This document shows positions 33,391 through 42,020 of a DNA stretch of 49,426 nt, one piece after another. Source of the stretch: Streptomyces sp. sk2.1 (lineage in GTDB: Bacteria; Actinomycetota; Actinomycetes; Streptomycetales; Streptomycetaceae). The stretch lies in assembly GCF_008120935.1 (NCBI RefSeq), contig NZ_RDBO01000020.1, positions 995,050 through 1,044,475 on the forward strand, written 5' to 3'. Within the stretch, counting starts at the first letter, position 1; each line of letters opens with the position of its first letter. The notes beneath the pieces were generated by a model. That model had not been told where the DNA came from, searched no databases, and worked only from the letters and a program-made list of their open reading frames with translations. Position numbers and translations under genes: made by a program.

Positions 33391-34359
33391 ATGGACGAAC
33401 AGGAACTGCTCGCCGCCGTCGACGCCCTGGTGACCCATGACGGGCGGGACGCGGTGTGCGGCCCGGTCGGCCACGGTGAGGACCCCGTCCGCCTGCCGAC
33501 GGACGAGTCGGTCGACTTCAGGGCCCTGAGCAGGGTGCTGAGCAGCCGGTACGGGCAGTCGCGCAATCTGGCCATGGGCGGGTACGTCGATCCGACGGTG
33601 ACCGGGCGCACCGGGGCGCCGCTCCTCGCCCCGTTCGGGGACCGGGTCGTCGAGATGCGCGCGTGGAGGCACGCCGGCCGGTGGATCGGCTGCGGTGCGG
33701 TCCGGACCGACGGGGTGGTGCGGCCGGTGGTGCTGGTGACCGGGCAGCCCGTACGGCAGCGGCCGGACGCACGGGGCGGGACCTCGCGCGCCGTGCCGGA
33801 GAAGTGGTCGACCGGGCCGTCGGAGGGGACGACCTGGGTGGACCGGGTCGTCGCCGTCACCGGATGGACCCGGGAGCGGGGCGCCGCCGTCGACTGGGCG
33901 GCGGTCGAGTCCCGGCTCGGGACGGCGCTGCCCGGCGACTACAAGGAGCTCGTCGAGCGGTTCGGTCACGGCGACTTCGACGACTACCTCGGCCTCCTGA
34001 TCGCCGACGGCCCGCCCGGCAGCCTCGACCTCGTCGAGTTCAACGAGTTCTGGGCCCGGGCGGCCGCGGAGAACGGCGGCGGGCCGTGGGGGCCGTACCG
34101 CCTCCACCCGGCTCCCGGGGGCCTGTTGCAGTGGGCGAGCACGGAGCAGCAGAGTTCGTTCTACTGGCTCACCGAGGGCACCGACCCCGACCGGTGGCCC
34201 ATCCTCGTCACGGGCGACGACTACGGCGAGTGGGACCGGTTCGACGGCTCGACGGCGGAGTTCGTCCACCGCCTGCTCACCGACCCGCGGTTCCCCCGTT
34301 CCACCGCGCGCCACTTCGACCGGCACTGGTTCACGAGTTACGAGAACTTGGACGGGTGA
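33391..34359 (+). CDS. SMI1/KNR4 (SUKH) family protein
   Basis: 322 residues. The C-terminal half (about 165-315) is SUKH: VESRLGTALPGDYKELVERFG, then LDLVEFNEFWARAA, WPILVTGDDYGEWDRFDGS and a terminal FDRHWFTSYENL. SUKH proteins often neutralise polymorphic nuclease toxins, but no toxin gene is nearby, so a regulatory or orphan immunity role is open. The N-terminal 130 residues (RYGQSRNLAMGGYVDPTVTGRTGAPLLAPF) are an unassigned extra domain. No ribosome site precedes ATG 33391; TTGACT lies 7 nt upstream, a weaker fit to a leaderless start. Confidence 0.85.
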   Translation: MDEQELLAAVDALVTHDGRDAVCGPVGHGEDPVRLPTDESVDFRALSRVLSSRYGQSRNLAMGGYVDPTVTGRTGAPLLAPFGDRVVEMRAWRHAGRWIGCGAVRTDGVVRPVVLVTGQPVRQRPDARGGTSRAVPEKWSTGPSEGTTWVDRVVAVTGWTRERGAAVDWAAVESRLGTALPGDYKELVERFGHGDFDDYLGLLIADGPPGSLDLVEFNEFWARAAAENGGGPWGPYRLHPAPGGLLQWASTEQQSSFYWLTEGTDPDRWPILVTGDDYGEWDRFDGSTAEFVHRLLTDPRFPRSTARHFDRHWFTSYENLDG

Positions 34360-34490
34360 GGAGGACGCGCGGGACGACCGGTCCCCGGTACGAAGGTTCG
34401 AGCAACGGGGCGACGGGAACGGCTGGGAGCGAGTGCCGCGGCGGCACCGCGCGCCGAGGGGTCTGCGGCTCCGGGGGGAGGACGGGCGGC

Positions 34491-35138
34491 ATGAGGGATG
34501 CCTGGAAACGTGCCGGGAACGCCGTGGCGCGCGCGATCCGGTCGATGCGGGAGTGGACACCGCGCCGACCTCGCCCGGCGGGGGCGCTGTTGGGCCTCGG
34601 AGCGGCGCTGGTGCTGATGGGGTGCGGGCTGCTGGGCATCGTCCTGGGGGACGACCGGGCGCCTGCGCAGCTGCTGTTGATCGTGGCGGCGGTCGCCGTG
34701 GTGCTCGGCCTGCCGCTGATCCTCGTACCGACGGAGAAGCAGCTGCTGGTGATACTGCTCTGCCTGACAGTCCTGCTGATCTCGGTGCCGGCCGGCTTCC
34801 GCGACGCCGTGCTGAGCCTGCGCGGCGAACGGACGCCCGTGACGGTCACCGAGGTCATCCGCTCCCGGAAGCCGGTCACCGGGGGCGACGAGTACACGTG
34901 CGGGCTCCGGCTCCCGGACGGCCGCAGGACGTCCGTCACGGGCACGAAGGTCTGCACCGCGTACACCCGCGCCGGCGACCGCATCCATGTGTACGCCGAC
35001 CCGCACGACCTGGTCGCCCCGAAGGGAACGGCCCCCGTGATCACGTTCCCCGGCCTGGGGACGGTCGTCGGAGCGGCCACGCTGCTGCTGGTCGTGGCGA
35101 CATCCCGGACGATGGGCCACCGGCGGCGGCCCGGCTGA
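34491..35138 (+). CDS. Hypothetical membrane protein (215 aa)
   Basis: Three hydrophobic helices (about 31-53, 60-77, 84-101), an extracellular or cytosolic loop of about 80 residues with two Cys (DEYTCGLRLPDG ... KVCTAYTRAGDRIHVYADP) and a fourth helix near the C-terminus (VVGAATLLLVVATS). The loop resembles DUF3592-type folds; I cannot name a function. GGGGGGAG lies 10 nt upstream of ATG 34491. It lies between the SUKH gene and the histidine kinase, all on the same strand but with promoter-like DNA before the kinase. Confidence 0.7.
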   Translation: MRDAWKRAGNAVARAIRSMREWTPRRPRPAGALLGLGAALVLMGCGLLGIVLGDDRAPAQLLLIVAAVAVVLGLPLILVPTEKQLLVILLCLTVLLISVPAGFRDAVLSLRGERTPVTVTEVIRSRKPVTGGDEYTCGLRLPDGRRTSVTGTKVCTAYTRAGDRIHVYADPHDLVAPKGTAPVITFPGLGTVVGAATLLLVVATSRTMGHRRRPG

Positions 35139-35199
35139 GCCCGCCCGCCGTACCGGCTCCGCCCCGGGCGTCCACCACCCGATCGGTAGGGTCGGCCAC

Positions 35200-36858
35200 G
35201 TGGTGAAGCGTGGCGGGAGCGCGGAAGCGGACACGGAAACGAAGGCGGACACGGACATGCCGTCCGGGGCGGCGGGACCGTCACCGGCGTCCGGGAGGGC
35301 GTGGTTGTTCGACGCGGCGCTGTGGGCGGTGCCGGCCGGTGCGGGGTTGTGGGCGTTCCGGTCCGCGTCGCAGCCCTCGGTGGTACGGGACGTGGTGCTG
35401 CCCTTCCTCGTCCTGGCGGTGGCCGTTCCGGCGAGCCGCCGGTGGCCGGGCGCCGCGGTGTTCGCCGCCAACGGGCTGTGCGCGCTGGGCCTCGCGAACG
35501 AGTCGTCCCCGGCCAACGCCTACGTCCTGGCACTGGCCGCGATGACGTATCTGATGGGGGCCAGGGTGAGGGCGGGCCGCGTTCCCCTGGTGGTGCTCAC
35601 CTCGTGCCTGGCCTTCGACCTCGCGCTGTGCGCGGTGCTCGGGCGGGGTGCGATCTGGTGGTTCTACGCGGTCACCATGCTGCCCGCCGCCCTGCTGGTG
35701 CCGTGGCTCGTCGGCCGTTACCAGCAGGCCCGGCGGGCCCTGGTGTCGGGCGGCTGGCGACTGGCACGGACCCTGGAGGAGCGGCAGCGGTTCGTCGCCG
35801 AGCAGGCCCGGCTGCGGGAGCGGACCCGCATCGCGGCCGACATGCACGACTCCCTCGGACACGTACTGAGCCTCATCGCGTTGCGGGCGGGCGCGCTGGA
35901 GCTGTCGCCGACCCTGGGCGAGCAGGACCGTGAGGACGTGGCGGAGCTGCGCAGGACCGTGTCCGAGGCCGTCGACCATCTGCGGGAGACGGTGACGGTG
36001 CTGCGCGACGGCCCCGGCGGGGGCCCCGAGGACTCCTCCGTCGAGTCCGTCGAGGAGCTCCTGGAGCGGGCGGCCGCGTCCGGTGTCGCGGTGGATCTGG
36101 TCCGGGAGGGCGGCAGCCCCTCCCCGTCGCCGCTCGTCGGGCACGCCGTGTACCGGGTGGTGCAGGAGTCGCTGACGAACGCGACGAAGCACGCCCCCGG
36201 CAGCTCCGTGCACGTCCGGATCGTCCACGAGGGCGGCCGTACCGAGGTCGGGGTGACCAACTCGGCCTCTCCGGCGGGCCCGTCGCCCGGACCGGTGCCG
36301 GGAAACCGGGGTCTCGCCGGGCTGCGGGAACGGGTGGGCGCGCTCGGCGGCGTCCTGCACGCCGGGCCGTTCGAGCAGGGGTTCCGGGTGACCGCCGTGC
36401 TGCCGGACCGGGTGGGCGGCACCCGGCCGGACCTCGTCCCGCAGCCCCCGCCCGACGACGGGGCGGAGTCGGCGCGCCGGATGGGCGACGCACGGCGCAG
36501 GGTCCGGCTGCGGTTCGCGGTGGCGTTCGTCGCACCGGCCGCGCTCGCCCTGGCGGTCCTGCCGTCCGCCGGGTACCTCGCCTATCAACTGGCGACGTGC
36601 ATACTGCCCCCGACGTCCTACGCCGCCGTCCAAGTAGGCCGGGAGCGGGCGGAGTTCGCCCATCTCCTGCCGGCGCGGAGCTACCCCTATCCGCCCGACA
36701 CCGCGCGGTCCGCCCCCCGGCCGTACGGCAGCGAGTGCGAGTTCTACCGGTCGAACGGCAATCTCCTGGACCAGGTGGACCTGTACCGGCTGTGCTTCTC
36801 CGGCGATCGTCTGGTCGCCAAGGACGTCGTGCCGGGCGGCGGCCCCGGCGGGTCCTGA
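35200..36858 (+). CDS. NarL-type sensor histidine kinase with C-terminal membrane segment
   Basis: 552 residues. Four to five N-terminal helices (35-175) form a DesK-like sensor; the dimerisation/phosphoacceptor box is RTRIAADMHDSLGHVLSLIALRAG; the HATPase has YRVVQESLTNATKHAPGSSV (N-box) and NRGLAGLRERVGALGG (G-box). Unusually, about 120 residues follow the kinase with another hydrophobic helix (FAVAFVAPAALALAVLPSAGYLAYQ) and a Cys-containing tail probably outside the cell. GTG 35200 is 7 nt after TAGGGT (35187-35192), so the mRNA is likely leaderless. The partner regulator is at 38895, across the ABC exporter genes. Confidence 0.92.
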   Translation: MVKRGGSAEADTETKADTDMPSGAAGPSPASGRAWLFDAALWAVPAGAGLWAFRSASQPSVVRDVVLPFLVLAVAVPASRRWPGAAVFAANGLCALGLANESSPANAYVLALAAMTYLMGARVRAGRVPLVVLTSCLAFDLALCAVLGRGAIWWFYAVTMLPAALLVPWLVGRYQQARRALVSGGWRLARTLEERQRFVAEQARLRERTRIAADMHDSLGHVLSLIALRAGALELSPTLGEQDREDVAELRRTVSEAVDHLRETVTVLRDGPGGGPEDSSVESVEELLERAAASGVAVDLVREGGSPSPSPLVGHAVYRVVQESLTNATKHAPGSSVHVRIVHEGGRTEVGVTNSASPAGPSPGPVPGNRGLAGLRERVGALGGVLHAGPFEQGFRVTAVLPDRVGGTRPDLVPQPPPDDGAESARRMGDARRRVRLRFAVAFVAPAALALAVLPSAGYLAYQLATCILPPTSYAAVQVGRERAEFAHLLPARSYPYPPDTARSAPRPYGSECEFYRSNGNLLDQVDLYRLCFSGDRLVAKDVVPGGGPGGS

Positions 36859-36863
36859 GGCCC

Positions 36864-36909
36864 GGCCCCGTACGCACGTTTCCCGGGGAGGGGACGTGCG
36901 TACGGGGCC
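36864..36909. terminator. 16-bp stem bidirectional terminator
   Basis: GGCCCCGTACGCACGT (36864-36879) pairs perfectly with 36894-36909 across a 14-nt loop, between the convergent kinase and ABC permease genes. Confidence 0.9.
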
Positions 36910-36929
36910 GTGGACCGGGGCGTCACCGG

Positions 36930-37736
36930 TCAGGCGTCCCTGTGCCGGAGCACCCAGGCACCGGCCCCATGGGCGGCGACGGTCCACGCCACCAGGATCA
37001 GCAGGCTCACCGCGGCCGGGTAGGGGGCGCTGCCGTCGCCCAGCATGAGGTGGCCGCCCGCGGTCTGCGGCATGTGGTCGTTGATGGCCAGCAGCACCGG
37101 GCCGCCCAGCCCGACCAGCATGCTGGGCAGGGCGGAGATCAGGAAGAACAGCACGGCCACCGCTCCCGCCGCGGTCCGCAGCGCGAACGACACCCCCACC
37201 GCCATCACCCCGGTCAGGGCGCAGTAGACGGCCATGGCGAGGATCTGGGAGACCGCCTCGGACAGTTCGAATTCGGCGTGTCCCCGGAAGGGGACCCAGG
37301 CCACGGCGATGCCCAGCACCCCGAACACCACTCCCGCGCCGAGGCCCACCACGGCGCTCAGCAGCGCCTTGGCCAGCTGGACGCGGTGCCTGACCGGTAC
37401 CCACAGCAGTGAGGTGCGCACGCTGCTGGTCGCGTACTCGCTCGTCACCATGGTCACCGCGAGGGCCACCAGGGCGAACTGGGTGAGGACGACCGAGGAC
37501 ACCGAGGCGTTGCCCACCGGCTGGACCGGCTTGTCGTTGATCCGGGCGATCGACCCGTAGTAGAAGGTGAAGATCCCGGTGACGACCAGGCCCGTCACCA
37601 GGCAGACGCGGGGCGCGCGGATGGACCACAGCTTGGTCCACTCCGCGGCGAACGCGCCGGGGAATCCGCCCCCGGTGCGGTGGGTTCCCGGGCGTTCGCG
37701 CCGGTCGGCTCCCGTGGCAGTGGATACGGCGCTCAT
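36930..37736 (-). CDS. ABC transporter permease (ABC-2 type)
   Basis: 268 residues with six membrane helices and a 35-residue cytosolic lead containing the EWTKLWSIRAPR motif seen in ABC-2 exporters linked to antibiotic or lipid export. Its ATG overlaps the stop of the ATPase gene by 4 nt (ATGA), so both are co-translated. Typically two such permeases or a homodimer pair with the ATPase. Flanked by kinase and regulator genes, it is the likely regulated output of that two-component system, perhaps handling cell-envelope-active peptides; the substrate is unknown. Confidence 0.92.
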   Translation of the reverse strand: MSAVSTATGADRRERPGTHRTGGGFPGAFAAEWTKLWSIRAPRVCLVTGLVVTGIFTFYYGSIARINDKPVQPVGNASVSSVVLTQFALVALAVTMVTSEYATSSVRTSLLWVPVRHRVQLAKALLSAVVGLGAGVVFGVLGIAVAWVPFRGHAEFELSEAVSQILAMAVYCALTGVMAVGVSFALRTAAGAVAVLFFLISALPSMLVGLGGPVLLAINDHMPQTAGGHLMLGDGSAPYPAAVSLLILVAWTVAAHGAGAWVLRHRDA

Positions 37737-38698
37737 GCCCCGGCCTCCCGCGTCTCCCCGGAACCCGCTTCCCCGAACACCGCACCACCCGTCCCGTACT
37801 CCACGCTCCGCGCGGTCAGTTCCATGTATGCCTGCTCCAACGAGGCGGACACCGCGTGCAGTTCGTGCAGCCGTACGCCCAGGCCGTGGGCCAGGTCGCC
37901 GACCTCCTCGACGCCGCGGCCCCGCACGACGATCTCGTCGGCGGACGGCACCTCCACCCGTACGCCGTCGTCCCGGCGCAGGTGGTCGGCCAGTGTGCGC
38001 AGGCCGTCCGGGTCGGGGGTGCGCACCCGTACCGACGCCGACGAGCTGCCCGCCAGCAGGTCGGCCATCGGGGTGTCGGCCAGGAGCCTGCCCCGGCCGA
38101 TGATCACCAACTGGTCGGCGGTCAGCTGCATTTCGCTCATCAGGTGGCTGGACAGGAGGATCGTCCGGCCCTCCGCGGCCAGGGACCGCACGAGTTCACG
38201 GACCCAGCGGACGCCGTCGGGGTCGAGCCCGTTGACCGGTTCGTCGAGGACGAGCACCTTCGGGTCGCCGAGCAGCGCGCCCGCCACTCCGAGCCGCTGG
38301 TACATGCCGAGGGAGAACGCCCCGGCCCGGCGCCGCGCCACCTTGGCCAGGCCGACCGTCTCCAGCACCTCGTCCACCCGGCTCGTCGGAATGCCGTTGC
38401 TGCGCGCCTGGGCCACCAGGTGGGCCCGCGCGGAACGGGCGGGGTGCAGGGCCTTGGCGTCCAGCAGCGCACCGACCTCGCGGATCGGGTGGCGGAAGGA
38501 GGAGTACGGCTTCCCGTCGATGAGCGCCTCGCCCCCGGACGGATGGTCCAGGCCGAGGATCATGCGCATGGTGGTCGACTTGCCGGCGCCGTTGGGCCCC
38601 AGGAAGCCGGTCACCCGTCCTTCCCCGATGTCCAGCGTCAAGCCGTCCACGGCGACGGTGTCGCCGTAACGCTTGGTCAGGCCTCGCAGGGTGATCAC
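37733..38698 (-). CDS. ABC transporter ATP-binding protein (exporter type)
   Basis: 321 residues: Walker A GPNGAGKST, Q-loop, signature FSLGMYQRLGVAGALLG (LSxGQ variant), Walker B VLVLDEPVNGLDPDG, switch His LLSSHLMSEMQ; then a C-terminal DUF4162-type helper domain (SSSASVRVRTPDPDGLRTLADHL). This is the DrrA/BcrA resistance-ATPase group. GTG 38698 has GGGAAGAG upstream and TAGCGT (38732-38737) as -10. First gene of the two-gene operon; divergent from the response regulator. Confidence 0.95.
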   Translation of the reverse strand: MITLRGLTKRYGDTVAVDGLTLDIGEGRVTGFLGPNGAGKSTTMRMILGLDHPSGGEALIDGKPYSSFRHPIREVGALLDAKALHPARSARAHLVAQARSNGIPTSRVDEVLETVGLAKVARRRAGAFSLGMYQRLGVAGALLGDPKVLVLDEPVNGLDPDGVRWVRELVRSLAAEGRTILLSSHLMSEMQLTADQLVIIGRGRLLADTPMADLLAGSSSASVRVRTPDPDGLRTLADHLRRDDGVRVEVPSADEIVVRGRGVEEVGDLAHGLGVRLHELHAVSASLEQAYMELTARSVEYGTGGAVFGEAGSGETREAGA

Positions 38699-38894
38699 AG
38701 CTCTTCCCTTCGGATCGTTCTCACTGCTGCCACGCTAGGAAGCGGGAGGACCGCGCACATCGGCCGTTCGCCAGGGCCACCACTCACTTTCGTCAGGGGT
38801 CGCTCCGCACCCCCGCGCGGAAGTCCGCCCGGAGAAGCCGACCGGGCGTCCTCCCCCGTCGACCGGGGCGTCCGCGGCGCTTTAGGCTCGTCCC

Positions 38895-39587
38895 GTGCAA
38901 GGAACGCGGGAGACTCCTCAGGACGAACCACCGGTGCGGATCCTCCTCGCCGACGACGAGGCGATGATCCGTTCGGGGATACGCGCGATCCTGGCGCGGC
39001 AGCCGGGAATGGACGTGGTCGCCGAGGCCGCCGACGGCCTGGCCGCCGTCGAACTGGCCCGTCTGCACCGCCCCGACGTGGTCCTGCTGGACATCCAGAT
39101 GCCCCGCCTGGACGGCCTGGCAGCGGCCGCCCGGATGTACCGCGACCGCCCCGGCACGGCCGTGATCATGCTGACCACGTTCGGCGAGGACGACTTCATC
39201 ACCCGCGCCCTCCACGAGGGGGCCAGCGGCTTCCTGCTGAAGGCGGACGACCCCCGCGAACTCCTCAACGGCGTAAGGGCGGTGGCCGCCGGGGGCGCCT
39301 ACCTCTCGCCGAAGGTGGCGGCCCGGGTGATCGGCGTACTGCGCGCCGGCCGTCCCCCGCACGAGCCACCGTCGCGGCACGTCGTGGAGAAGCTCACGAA
39401 GCGGGAGCACGACGTACTGGCGCTCCTCGGAGCGGGACTGTCCAACGCCGAGATCGGGGCGGAACTGTTCCTGGTGGAGGGCACCGTCAAGGCCCACGTG
39501 AGCGCGATCCTCAACAAGCTCGGGGTGCGCAACCGGGTGGAGGCGGCCATCGCCGCCCACGAGGCGGGCGTGGTCGAACGCCCGTAG
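38895..39587 (+). CDS. NarL/LuxR-family response regulator
   Basis: 230 residues. A receiver domain (RILLADDEAMIRSGIRAIL acidic pocket; phosphoacceptor Asp in VVLLDIQMPRLDGL; MLTTFGEDDF; LLKADDPREL) and a LuxR helix-turn-helix (LTKREHDVLALLGAGLSNAE and VEGTVKAHVSAILNKLGVRNR). GTG 38895 lies 6 nt after TAGGCT (38883-38888), a leaderless layout. The most likely partner is the kinase at 35200; the regulated target would be the adjacent ABC exporter. The 3' end abuts a broken gene fragment. Confidence 0.95.
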   Translation: MQGTRETPQDEPPVRILLADDEAMIRSGIRAILARQPGMDVVAEAADGLAAVELARLHRPDVVLLDIQMPRLDGLAAAARMYRDRPGTAVIMLTTFGEDDFITRALHEGASGFLLKADDPRELLNGVRAVAAGGAYLSPKVAARVIGVLRAGRPPHEPPSRHVVEKLTKREHDVLALLGAGLSNAEIGAELFLVEGTVKAHVSAILNKLGVRNRVEAAIAAHEAGVVERP

Positions 39588-39589
39588 CG

Positions 39590-39910
39590 ACCGGCCTCCG
39601 GCGGCTCCTCGATCAGTGGGGCGACCACCTGCGGCGGCTGCGCTCCGGCGGCGGCACCGTCTTCCTGCCCTTCGGCTTCTCGGACCGGTGCACGGCCTGG
39701 TCGCGGGTCTCCTCGCCGGACGGAATCCGGGCCACCGTCCAGGCGGGCCGGAGCGGCATCGAGGGGTGGAGTTTCCTCCCCTCCGACTTCGCCGGGACGG
39801 CAGCGGACGTCGATGACTTCGAGCCCGTCGTCAACGCCTCCGTGGAGTGCGAACCCGCCGATCTCCTGGCGACGGTCGCGGAGAACCGGGACTCGCTCCC
39901 ACTCCCATGA
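39590..39910 (+). pseudogene. 5'-truncated remnant of a ~105-aa hypothetical protein
   Basis: The frame LRRLLDQWGDHLRRLRSGGG, TVFLPFGFSDRCTAWSRVSS, WSFLPSDFAGTAADVDDFEP and VAENRDSLPLP reads like a real, conserved-looking globular protein and ends in TGA, but no ATG, GTG or TTG lies at or near its expected beginning. In frame, the DNA runs straight into the response-regulator 3' end (GTAGCGACC at 39584). The start was probably lost when the two genes became joined. A non-standard start cannot be excluded. Confidence 0.55.
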
Positions 39911-40008
39911 ACACGCCGATCCGTGCCCCTCTGATGCTCGCCCGGACCATCCCGTCCGCGATCGTGGTGCGCGGGGTGCGGCACATCCGCCGCATGCCGA
40001 AGTCGCCT
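39911..40008. other. Non-coding gap before rnpB terminator
   Basis: Nothing coding is seen; it separates the gene remnant from the 3' end of rnpB. Confidence 0.4.
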
Positions 40009-40025
40009 CCGCGGCAAGGCCGCGG
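40009..40025 (-). terminator. rnpB terminator hairpin
   Basis: CCGCGG-CAAGG-CCGCGG, immediately beyond the 3' end of the RNase P RNA. Confidence 0.6.
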
Positions 40026-40029
40026 GTGG

Positions 40030-40441
40030 CGGCAGACGAGTCGGGCTGTACGCCGGGTTCTGTCACCCGGTCGCCTCGCGGCGGCCGGGGAGACGGCCAT
40101 CCATCTAGGACCGGCATTGCTGCCGGCCTCGTGCGGTCTACCCGCGAACTCGGGCGGGCCGCCCTCGATCATTCGCGCAGGGCCGTCTCGCGACGGCCCC
40201 TCTTGACCTTGCTCCGGGTGGGGTTTACCTAGCCGCCCGGGTCGCCCCGGGCGCTGGTGGTCTCTTACACCACCGTTTCACCCTTACCGAGGACCGAGGT
40301 CCCCGGCGGTCTGTTCTCTGTGGCACTGTCCCGCGGGTCACCCCGGGTGGCCGTTAGCCATCACCCTGCCCTGTGGAGCCCGGACGTTCCTCGGGGAGAT
40401 CCGAGAATCCCCACGCGGCCGTCCGCCCGGCTCGTCTGCCG
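40030..40441 (-). ncRNA. rnpB: RNase P RNA, bacterial type A
   Basis: The catalytic RNA of RNase P, which trims tRNA 5' leaders. On the minus strand, the 5' end GGCAGACGAGCCGGGC pairs with the 3' end GCCCGACTCGTCTGCC to form helix P1. Universal cores are present: GAGGAACGTCCGGGCTCC (CR-I), AGGGTGAAACGGTGG, GGTAAACCCC, AGATGGATGGCCGT and ACAGAACCCGGCGTACAG (CR-V). A -10 box TAGCAT (40450-40455 complement) sits about 8 nt upstream of the 5' end. Length about 410 nt, normal for Streptomyces. The exact ends are estimated from helix P1. Confidence 0.96.
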
Positions 40442-40511
40442 TGCCGACCATGCTACCCGCCCGGCGGGAACGGCCGGACGGGGCAGGGATCGGATCCGGG
40501 ACCGAGCCGGT

Positions 40512-41090
40512 TCAGATGAGTTCCTCGGTCTCCAGGTCGAAGGCGAACGGCTCCGGGAGAGCGAGCCGCCTGCCGAACGGGACCGTGCAGTGCTGGCGGT
40601 AGTCGTCGCCCTCCGGGTCGCTGAACAGCGTCAGCGAGGACTGCTCCCGGTCCACCAGGAGGTGGAGCGGGATGGGTCCACGGGCGTAGCAGTGCCGCTT
40701 GTCCGTGCGGTCCGCCCGGGGCTTGGTCGAGGTGACCTCGACGACGAGGGCCACTCCCTCGCACGGCATCCAGGGGTCGGCTCCCCGGTACAGACGCAGT
40801 TCCCTGGGGGCGAAGGTGCCGTCGGGAATGACGTGGTTCTTGGGACAGCGTCCGCCGCTTGCCAGCTTCAGTCCTTTGTTCCCGGAGAATCGCATCTTGG
40901 TGCGAGAGCGGGTGATCACTTGCTCCAGGATCACGCCGATGTAGTCCTCGTGGTCCCCGTCCGGCGGCGGCGTCACGACAATTTCCCCCTCGATCAGCTC
41001 GGCCCGGAAGCCCTCCGGCGTATCCAGCGCCAGGAAGCCCTCCAGCAGGACGTCCGCCTGCGTGAGCGGTTCGTACGGCATGGCAGTCAT
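40512..41090 (-). CDS. Uma2 family (PD-(D/E)XK-like) protein
   Basis: 192 residues of the restriction-endonuclease-like Uma2 fold: LLEGFLALDTPEGFRAELIEGEIVVTPPPD, KNHVIPDGTFAPRELRLY with the D of the motif, and VALVVEVTSTKPRADRTDKRHCYA with E-x-T and Lys. Streptomycetes carry tens of copies; the role is unknown and nuclease activity is not established for most. ATG 41090 has GAAGGGG upstream. It is divergent from merR, 168 nt apart. Confidence 0.92.
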   Translation of the reverse strand: MTAMPYEPLTQADVLLEGFLALDTPEGFRAELIEGEIVVTPPPDGDHEDYIGVILEQVITRSRTKMRFSGNKGLKLASGGRCPKNHVIPDGTFAPRELRLYRGADPWMPCEGVALVVEVTSTKPRADRTDKRHCYARGPIPLHLLVDREQSSLTLFSDPEGDDYRQHCTVPFGRRLALPEPFAFDLETEELI

Positions 41091-41220
41091 GTCACGCCCC
41101 TTCCTCGGTCGCTCGCCAGATCGGGACATCGTCGGGCCCGCCGTCCGTGAGATGGGAACAAGTCGCTCGATCGTGGCACACGCGGGAGCGAAGGTGCCGG
41201 ATACGGCGGGGCCGGTCGTG

Positions 41221-41252
41221 CTTGACCTTGTCGCGGCGTCAAGGTTTCTACT
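41221..41252 (+). promoter_or_regulatory. MerR-type promoter with 19-bp spacer and operator dyad
   Basis: TTGACC (41222-41227) and TCTACT (41247-41252) are 19 bp apart, the over-long spacing that MerR activators correct by twisting DNA. The dyad CTTGAC-N11-GTCAAG (41221-41243) lies between and over the -35. The -10 is 6 nt before the merR ATG, so the transcript is probably leaderless. Confidence 0.8.
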
Positions 41253-41258
41253 GGCCCC

Positions 41259-42020
41259 ATGCGCATCGGAGAGATCGCCGCGCTCGTCGGGGTCACCTCG
41301 CGGGCGATCCGGCACTACCACCACATCGGTCTGCTTCCCGAGCCCGCTCGCCGGGCCAACGGCTACCGCTCGTACGGCGTGCGGGACGCCGTGGTGCTGG
41401 CCCGTGTCCGGCGGCTCACCGAGCTCGGGCTCGGGCTGGACGAGGTGCGGGACGTCCTCGCCGACACGGCGGGGTACGAGCTCGTGGACGTGCTCGCCGG
41501 GCTGGACGCGGATCTGGCCCGGCAGGAGGACGAGATCAGGGAGCGGCGGCGTCGGCTGGCGAAGCTGCTGGAGACGCCGGTCTCCGCCGAGGGGCCCGTG
41601 CCGCCCGCGCTCGCCGAGCTGCTGGGCACGGGGCCGGCCGGCGCTTCCCCCTCGGCCGCCAGGGACCGTGAGCATCTGACGCTGCTGGACCCGGCGGGGC
41701 TCGGCGGCGGGGTCCGTGCCGCGCTGGCGACGATGGCCGAGGACCCGGGCCTGCCCCTCCTGTACGAGCGGCTGGACGCGCTGGCCGGGGCGGCCGTGGA
41801 CGATCCGCGGATCGGGCCGCTCGCCGACGACGTGCTGGCCGCCGTGCCGGACGAGGTGCTGGCGGAGATCCCTTCGAACGGGCCGGTCGTCCCGGGGTTC
41901 GGCCAGGCCCTGCTCGACGACTGGGCGCCCGCCCAGGCCGAGGTGGTGCGCCGGGTGATGGCCGGGCTGGCGGCCCGGATGGCGGAGACGGAAACGGACA
42001 CGGAGGAGGGGGCGGGATGA
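41259..42020 (+). CDS. MerR-family transcriptional regulator
   Basis: 253 residues: the N-terminal winged helix MRIGEIAALVGVTSRAIRHYHHIGLLPEP, wing GYRSYGVRD, a coiled-coil (about 80-105, LDADLARQEDEIRERRRRL) and a long C-terminal effector domain with no metal-binding cysteines, so a small-molecule-sensing type. It probably controls its own promoter, which has the 19-bp spacer. It overlaps the downstream membrane-protein gene by 4 nt (ATGA), suggesting that protein is part of the response. Confidence 0.95.
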   Translation: MRIGEIAALVGVTSRAIRHYHHIGLLPEPARRANGYRSYGVRDAVVLARVRRLTELGLGLDEVRDVLADTAGYELVDVLAGLDADLARQEDEIRERRRRLAKLLETPVSAEGPVPPALAELLGTGPAGASPSAARDREHLTLLDPAGLGGGVRAALATMAEDPGLPLLYERLDALAGAAVDDPRIGPLADDVLAAVPDEVLAEIPSNGPVVPGFGQALLDDWAPAQAEVVRRVMAGLAARMAETETDTEEGAG

